DNA from: Sulfitobacter sp. 20_GPM-1509m
Lineage (GTDB): Bacteria > Pseudomonadota > Alphaproteobacteria > Rhodobacterales > Rhodobacteraceae
NCBI RefSeq assembly: GCF_000620505.1
Contig: NZ_JIBC01000005.1
Span: forward strand, 248,001-312,000
DNA length: 64,000 nucleotides
Direction of reading: 5' to 3'
Every line of letters begins with the position of its first letter. Within the stretch, counting starts at the first letter, position 1. Shown piece by piece: positions 62,389 through 64,000 of the stretch. A model generated the notes under the pieces. The model worked only from the letters and a program-made list of their open reading frames with translations, made no database searches and had not been told where the DNA came from. The position numbers were made by a program, and so were the translations under genes.

Positions 62389-62760
62389 TCATCTCTGGCG
62401 ACCCTGGATCACCACGGTCGCCAGAAAGATCAGCATGCTGGCAAGGCTGACCAACGACCCCGCAATCGCCACGCCCGGCGATCCGCCGGAATTTGCCATC
62501 GCAATCCCCGGCACCATCAATACCACCCCGACAACGGCAACACCCAGATGAATCCGCGCCAGCGGACGCGCACCAGCCTCGGGCACCAGATGGTAATAAA
62601 CGGCAAAAATTGCCATCGTCACCCAGCCGACCAGATTCAAGTGTGCATGGGCACTTCGCATCGTGTGATCTTCGCTGGCGGCCATTTGCATCCCCCAGAT
62701 CATACCCAGCGTCACGGCGACCACCGCTGCCAACATGAAATAATGTGCTATCCCTCGCAT
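62389..62760 (-). CDS. Small haem-copper-oxidase-like membrane protein
   Basis: A 123-residue inner-membrane protein with about four helices. TMRSAHAHLNLVGWVTMAIF resembles a helix of cbb3/NorB-type oxidase subunit I, where His residues bind haem; YYHLVPEAGARPLARIHLGV follows. It is far shorter than a catalytic subunit, so it could be a haem-binding or assembly-related fragment family. The role is unknown. The start at 62760 (MRGIAHYFMLAAVV) follows AGGGAGAA. Confidence 0.7.
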   Translation of the reverse strand: MRGIAHYFMLAAVVAVTLGMIWGMQMAASEDHTMRSAHAHLNLVGWVTMAIFAVYYHLVPEAGARPLARIHLGVAVVGVVLMVPGIAMANSGGSPGVAIAGSLVSLASMLIFLATVVIQGRQR

Positions 62761-62921
62761 TTGAATTTCTCCCTTTGCAAAAAACATTGGCAAAATAACC
62801 CGCCATAATCGCCTTAGTATGGCCGACGCACGCGTAAAGCTGTCAAGCGTTACGACTGCTTGCAGCGCAGGGCCTGTCCGCCTATTCCCTTCATGAAATC
62901 GTTTCAGCACCGAGGACTTCC

Positions 62922-63656
62922 ATGACCCAACCCATCTACGCCGTTGGCGACATTCACGGACAAATGGGCGAGTTGACCCGCGTCCTTGGCTTGATCGAGG
63001 CGGATGGCGGGCCGGATGCGAGCGTTGTGTTCGTGGGCGACTATATCGACCGGGGCGCAGACAGTCGCGGCGTTCTGGACACGCTGATCGCGGGCCGTGA
63101 CGCCGGGCACGACTGGACCTTTCTGCTGGGCAACCACGACCGGATGTTCGATTGGTGGATGCAGGACTATCCCCGCCAGGAAGCCTATCTGCCGGTCGAA
63201 CTGTATTGGCTGCACCCGCGTCTGGGCGGCGACACGACGCTGGAGTCCTATGGGATCGAATTCACCGTCAAAAGCCGCCAGACCGAAGTCCACGCCGAGG
63301 CGCTGAAAACCGTGCCGCAGGCACATATGGATTTCATCAAAGACTGCAAACTCAGCCACGAAACCGACGAGCTGTTCTTTTGCCATGCGGGCATCCGTCC
63401 GGGCGTGCCGCTGGACCAGCAGACCGAACACGATCTGATCTGGATCAGGCAGGAGTTTCACGACGCCACCGCGCCGCATCCCAAGCTGATCGTACACGGG
63501 CATACGCCGGTGGATGAGGCCACGCATTACGGCAACCGCATCAATCTGGACACGGGAGCAGGTTACGGCAAGCCGATGACGGTTGCGGTATTCGAGGGAC
63601 GCGATTGCTGGACGCTGACCGACAAGGGCCGCGTGCCGCTGAAACCGCAAGAGTGA
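62922..63656 (+). CDS. Metallophosphoesterase / PPP-type protein phosphatase
   Basis: The 244-residue protein has the PPP signatures YAVGDIHGQMGEL (GDxHG), VVFVGDYIDRGADSRGV (GDxxDRG) and FLLGNHDRMFDWW (GNHD). Later metal-binding His are in FFCHAGIRPG and IVHGHTPV. It dephosphorylates Ser/Thr proteins or small phosphoesters. No kinase is adjacent. It ends at a strong bidirectional terminator. Confidence 0.92.
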   Translation: MTQPIYAVGDIHGQMGELTRVLGLIEADGGPDASVVFVGDYIDRGADSRGVLDTLIAGRDAGHDWTFLLGNHDRMFDWWMQDYPRQEAYLPVELYWLHPRLGGDTTLESYGIEFTVKSRQTEVHAEALKTVPQAHMDFIKDCKLSHETDELFFCHAGIRPGVPLDQQTEHDLIWIRQEFHDATAPHPKLIVHGHTPVDEATHYGNRINLDTGAGYGKPMTVAVFEGRDCWTLTDKGRVPLKPQE

Positions 63657-63659
63657 ACA

Positions 63660-63681
63660 CCCGCACCCGACTGGGTGCGGG
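63660..63681. terminator. Bidirectional terminator between phosphatase and tdh
   Basis: CCCGCACCC-gact-GGGTGCGGG (63660-63681), a perfect 9-bp stem between converging genes. TTTAT follows five bases on in the plus direction. Confidence 0.75.
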
Positions 63682-63689
63682 CGCCTTTA

Positions 63690-64000
63690 TCAGGTCCAGT
63701 CCAGCACGACCTTGCCGCTTTGCCCTGACTTCATCGCGGCAAATCCGGCCTCGAAATCGTCCACGTGGAACCGGTGGGTGATCACCCGCGACACGTCCAG
63801 ACCGTTTTCCAGCATCGCGATCATCTTGTACCACGTCTCGAAGATCTCGCGGCCATAAACACCCTTGATCGTGATCGCCTTGAACACGATCCGGCTCCAG
63901 TCGACGGGGCTTTTGCCCGGCGGAATGCCCAGCATCGCAATGCGCCCGCCCATGGTCATCGCCTCGACCATCTGGTCCAGCGCCTGCTGGTTGCCCGACA
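63690..64000 (-). CDS. tdh: L-threonine 3-dehydrogenase, C-terminal part
   Basis: The minus strand is open from the window edge to the stop at 63690, giving the last 102 residues. MTMGGRIAMLGIPPGKSPVD, IKGVYGREIFETWYKMIAML and DDFEAGFAAMKSGQSGKVVL align closely with the end of E. coli Tdh. This zinc MDR enzyme oxidises threonine to 2-amino-3-ketobutyrate. The catalytic zinc site lies outside the window. A kbl partner gene cannot be seen. Confidence 0.9.
   Translation of the reverse strand, partial: SGNQQALDQMVEAMTMGGRIAMLGIPPGKSPVDWSRIVFKAITIKGVYGREIFETWYKMIAMLENGLDVSRVITHRFHVDDFEAGFAAMKSGQSGKVVLDWT

Overview
The window looks like a chromosomal segment of a marine Rhodobacteraceae (roseobacter-type) alphaproteobacterium. 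This rests on high GC, gene families typical of that clade (PAN-domain alpha-2-macroglobulin, UMF1 transporter, choice-of-anchor-L/Hint proteins, IalB, MotB and FlgE of roseobacter type), a serC-type leader before serC-serA, and dense polyamine/compatible-solute uptake genes. I see no tRNA, rRNA, CRISPR array, insertion sequence or prophage. No gene-free stretch exceeds 300 bases.

Layout. 1-18.9 kb is core or housekeeping: the N-terminus of a PAN/alpha-2-macroglobulin protein, a soluble hybrid histidine kinase with a frameshifted end, yaaA, a GST, recQ, yggT, a thioesterase, a UMF1 exporter-mepA-esterase run, a queuosine-precursor-type transporter, arfB, NAD salvage (pncA-pncB), trhO and an MFS protein. 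A free-standing small transcript with its own promoter-like element, two overlapping 18-codon reading frames and a terminator lies at 11.87-12.09 kb. 18.9-24.6 kb is a flagellar segment (motB, flgE, flgN, flgJ-like, fliK, flgD). In it the 3' end of flgE runs directly into the antisense 5' end of a flagellin gene, which reads as a deletion scar or misjoin at about 21.16 kb.

24.6-41.2 kb holds ugd and then two adjacent uptake/catabolism modules. The first is a PotFGHI-type putrescine ABC transporter overlapping a PuuB-like oxidase gene, with a divergent GntR regulator and a putrescine:pyruvate aminotransferase. The second is a DoeA-like M24 hydrolase plus an ArgE-family deacetylase, divergent from a second PotABCD-type transporter whose first permease has an insert of about 275 residues. 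41.3-47.8 kb is a run of minus-strand genes (MltB-type transglycosylase, YafY-type regulator, rnr, DUF2064, GNAT, dapE). Between dapE and dapD sits a small accessory group: two Hint-domain proteins, one of them degenerate at the key residues, and a bacterial ionotropic-glutamate-receptor homologue whose pore resembles the NMDA receptor type.

53.6-64 kb returns to core functions: a LOG-family protein, a DUF883/holin-like pair, rlmN, ialB, asparaginase II, the complete phosphoserine pathway (serB divergent from leader-serC-serA), a small haem-oxidase-like membrane protein, a metallophosphatase and the C-terminus of threonine dehydrogenase.
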